From the NCBI GenBank assembly GCA_958295925.1, contig CATQHL010000001.1, forward strand, positions 1,129,931 through 1,193,930: a stretch of 64,000 nt of DNA, written 5' to 3'. How positions within the stretch are numbered: the stretch's first letter is position 1; each line of letters begins with the position of its first letter. Source of the stretch: an uncultured Acidimicrobiales bacterium. Lineage in GTDB: Bacteria > Actinomycetota > Acidimicrobiia > Acidimicrobiales > CATQHL01. Under the pieces are notes generated by a model. That model searched no databases, was not told the DNA's origin, and worked only from the letters and a program-made list of their open reading frames with translations. Both the position numbers and the translations under genes were made by a program. Shown piece after piece: positions 62,410-64,000 of the stretch.

Positions 62410-63468
62410 GTGGGTACCGATAAGCGCTCCCGTCAGAAGGCAGGCAGGAACATTCGGCGAGAGGAGAAGGTGGCGGCGGCGGCGCGTCAGAAGCGAAAGA
62501 GAAACTTCGTCCGGGTGGCGGTGATCATTGCCATCGCCGTGGGGCTCTACTTTTTGATCACGTTCTGCAGCGGTCGGGGCGAGGGAGAGGCCACCGTGGA
62601 CGTGGCCGAAACTGTCGAGGAGGAACTACCGGGGCCGACTCCGTCGCTGTCGGACTCGCAGGACGAACAGGACGAGCTGGAGGACTCGGAGGGCTCGGAG
62701 GACTCGCAGGAGGGGAGTGCGAGTGTGCCAGCGACCGATGAGAGAGTTTCCGACGAGAGAACTTCCGACGAAGAGACCACCGAAGCCGATGTTGAAGCCC
62801 CCGAGGAGGATGACATGTTTCGCTCGAGAAACCAGCCAAATTACAGGCCCTACAGAACGGAGGACTACGGAGGGGGGCAGTGCGCGCCAGAAGAAGGCGT
62901 GGAAGAGCCGGTGCTGGAGTTTGCAAACGCCCCGCCCCTCTGCATTGACACCTCAAAGAGTTACACGGCCGTCTTCGAAACCACGCTTGGCACCGTGATT
63001 GTCGCGCTCGACGCAATAAACACCCCTGGCACCGTCAACAACTTCGTGAACCTCGCACGCTTCGGTTACTACGAGGGAACCCTCATTCACCGCAGCGCGC
63101 CGAGCATCGGAATACTGCAAGGAGGCTCGCCACACACAAATTCGGCAGCCGACCCCGGGCCGGGCTATAAGATTTGGGACGAGGGCAGCGACTTCAAGTA
63201 CCGCCCGGGGCAGATCGTGATGGCCCGAACCGGAGAGCGCAACAGTGCAGGCGCACAGTACTTCTTTACGGTCACCGAGGACGCCGGACTGCTCGACAAT
63301 TCTGGCGAATACGTGGTCTTCGGTGAAGTTACGCAGGGGCTCGAAGTGCTGGAAGCCATGCTCGACTCCCACGAGGAATATCCGCCGGAACATCCCTTGG
63401 CGGGGTCTGGTCTTGGAGGATCCCCCAGTCCACCGGTGAGCGTGAGCGTGAGAATTGAGTCCGCCTAG
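62410..63468 (+). CDS. Membrane-anchored cyclophilin-type peptidylprolyl isomerase
   Basis: A 352-residue protein. The basic N-terminus ('RQKRKRNFVRVAVIIAIAVGLYFLITF') forms one membrane anchor. A strongly acidic, Ser/Glu/Asp-rich linker spans about 57-135. The cyclophilin domain covers about 185-350: 'TTLGTVIVALDAINTPGTVNNFVNLARFGYYEGTLIHR' and 'GQIVMARTGERNSAGAQYFFTV', where the usual F-x-R is 'LIHR' and the S-Q-F-F-I strand is 'AQYFF'. The domain should lie outside the membrane and help extracytoplasmic folding. The start is GTG 62410. Confidence 0.9.
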   Translation: MGTDKRSRQKAGRNIRREEKVAAAARQKRKRNFVRVAVIIAIAVGLYFLITFCSGRGEGEATVDVAETVEEELPGPTPSLSDSQDEQDELEDSEGSEDSQEGSASVPATDERVSDERTSDEETTEADVEAPEEDDMFRSRNQPNYRPYRTEDYGGGQCAPEEGVEEPVLEFANAPPLCIDTSKSYTAVFETTLGTVIVALDAINTPGTVNNFVNLARFGYYEGTLIHRSAPSIGILQGGSPHTNSAADPGPGYKIWDEGSDFKYRPGQIVMARTGERNSAGAQYFFTVTEDAGLLDNSGEYVVFGEVTQGLEVLEAMLDSHEEYPPEHPLAGSGLGGSPSPPVSVSVRIESA

Positions 63469-63513
63469 CTGCGGTCAACAGACCAGAACAGGCGGATTCG
63501 CGAGCTTCGCCCG

Positions 63514-63993
63514 CTAGAAATCGGGATTCAGTCGGGCGACTCCGTATACAACCTTGACGGTCACCGGCCCCAGCACCGGTACGGGCCACCGCTGAAGGTA
63601 AAGCAGTTCGAACCCCGATCTCCAGAGGGTGCCGGAGATGTCACGCGAGGCGGAAACCCCCCAGATGAGCCGAACTGAGCCATCCAACAGTTTCCGCCAT
63701 CGAGACGCCTCGCCATCGAGTTCCACAAATAAAAGGCGACTGTGGCTGCCCATGGCCGCGCGGATGTATTCAAGCCCGAATTGCAGCTCCTCAACCTCCG
63801 ACAGCGCTCCGAAGGAGCAAACCGTGTCGAACGGGCTATTGGCCGAGCTGCCCCCGATGCGAGCCACCACGAGATCCGAAGCTCTCTCGTAGGCAAATCC
63901 GCTGGCAAGCGGGCCTCTGAGATCCAACACCCTTCCCACCGCTGCCCGCTGAGCGGCACTCACGAGACGGTAAAGGCGACGAGCCAGCACCAC
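63514..63993 (-). CDS. Class I SAM methyltransferase-like protein (possibly partial at right edge)
   Basis: At least 159 residues, reading from the right edge. 'GRVLDLRGPLASGFAYERAS' sits where motif I should be, but it lacks the G-x-G-x-G. 'FDTVCSFGALSEVEELQFGLEYIRAAM' and 'HSRLLFVELDGEASRW' match motifs IV and V of UbiE/Methyltransf_11 proteins, and 'GTLWRSGFELLYLQRW' is the typical end. Cofactor binding may be weak or lost. GTG 63993 is a possible start, but the frame remains open to the window edge. Confidence 0.6.
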   Translation of the reverse strand: MVLARRLYRLVSAAQRAAVGRVLDLRGPLASGFAYERASDLVVARIGGSSANSPFDTVCSFGALSEVEELQFGLEYIRAAMGSHSRLLFVELDGEASRWRKLLDGSVRLIWGVSASRDISGTLWRSGFELLYLQRWPVPVLGPVTVKVVYGVARLNPDF

Positions 63994-64000
63994 ACAGTCA

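Overview
The window looks like chromosome from a high-GC actinobacterium (Actinomycetota). The evidence is a WhiB regulator, an ECF sigma / ZAS anti-sigma pair of the SigH/RsrA type, HemQ-type haem synthesis, a PAC2 protein, a DUF2342 zincin, a DUF4244 Flp-like pilin, a HelD-type helicase end, many GTG/TTG starts and dense translational coupling. The gene set resembles uncultured Acidimicrobiia-like lineages, but that placement is inference. I see no phage, insertion sequence or CRISPR; nearly everything is core or near-core chromosome.

Layout. 0-9 kb: partial helD (minus), then hemE-hemY-lnt (plus), then a surface-glycan-like set (GT4 glycosyltransferase, SAM methyltransferase, alpha/alpha-toroid protein) facing a second methyltransferase, a GtrA flippase-like protein and a GNAT. 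9-14.4 kb: PAC2, NUDIX, and the nitrogen pair amt-glnD with no PII gene between. 14.6-21.6 kb: a branched-chain amino acid (Liv) ABC system with two tandem substrate-binding lipoproteins, the first carrying 14 copies of a 21-bp repeat, facing livF-G-M-H. 21.6-30.2 kb: a long coupled minus-strand run, hemQ-coaX-lysS-panC-folK-pseudophosphatase-degenerate folP-hpt-tilS-DUF2342-small membrane protein (listed from its 3' end). 30.2-31.4 kb: ECF sigma/anti-sigma and tRNA-Thr. 31.5-39.2 kb: holB-tmk-MFS, topA, nhaA. 39.3-44.3 kb: RsbW-like kinase and a tad pilus locus. 44.6-49.7 kb: selC (tRNA-Sec), a primary-type sigma factor, nadE, glnA. 49.8-56.8 kb: a 2Fe-2S/molybdopterin-type fusion, erpA, mrp, selA, selB, whiB. 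56.9-64 kb: NfeD, STAS, receiver domain, tRNA-Pro, DUF2236, asd, lysC, a membrane-anchored cyclophilin and an edge methyltransferase.

How it works together. HemE, HemY and HemQ point to the coproporphyrin-dependent haem route. Amt, GlnD, GlnA and NadE form a nitrogen-assimilation background. SelA, SelB and selC show that UGA is decoded as selenocysteine, although selD and any selenoprotein lie outside the window. CoaX and PanC serve coenzyme A. The folate genes are unusual: FolK looks intact, but the 'FolP' has lost most active-site residues and is coupled to a phosphatase-fold protein that has lost its catalytic cysteine.

Most interesting points: the degenerate FolP/pseudophosphatase pair, the heptad-repeat tether in the Liv lipoprotein with a perfect 16-bp hairpin behind it, the miniaturised 2Fe-2S/Mo-hydroxylase-like fusion, Lnt with serine at the catalytic cysteine position, and two unlisted small membrane ORFs. 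All calls come from reading the sequence; no database search was run.
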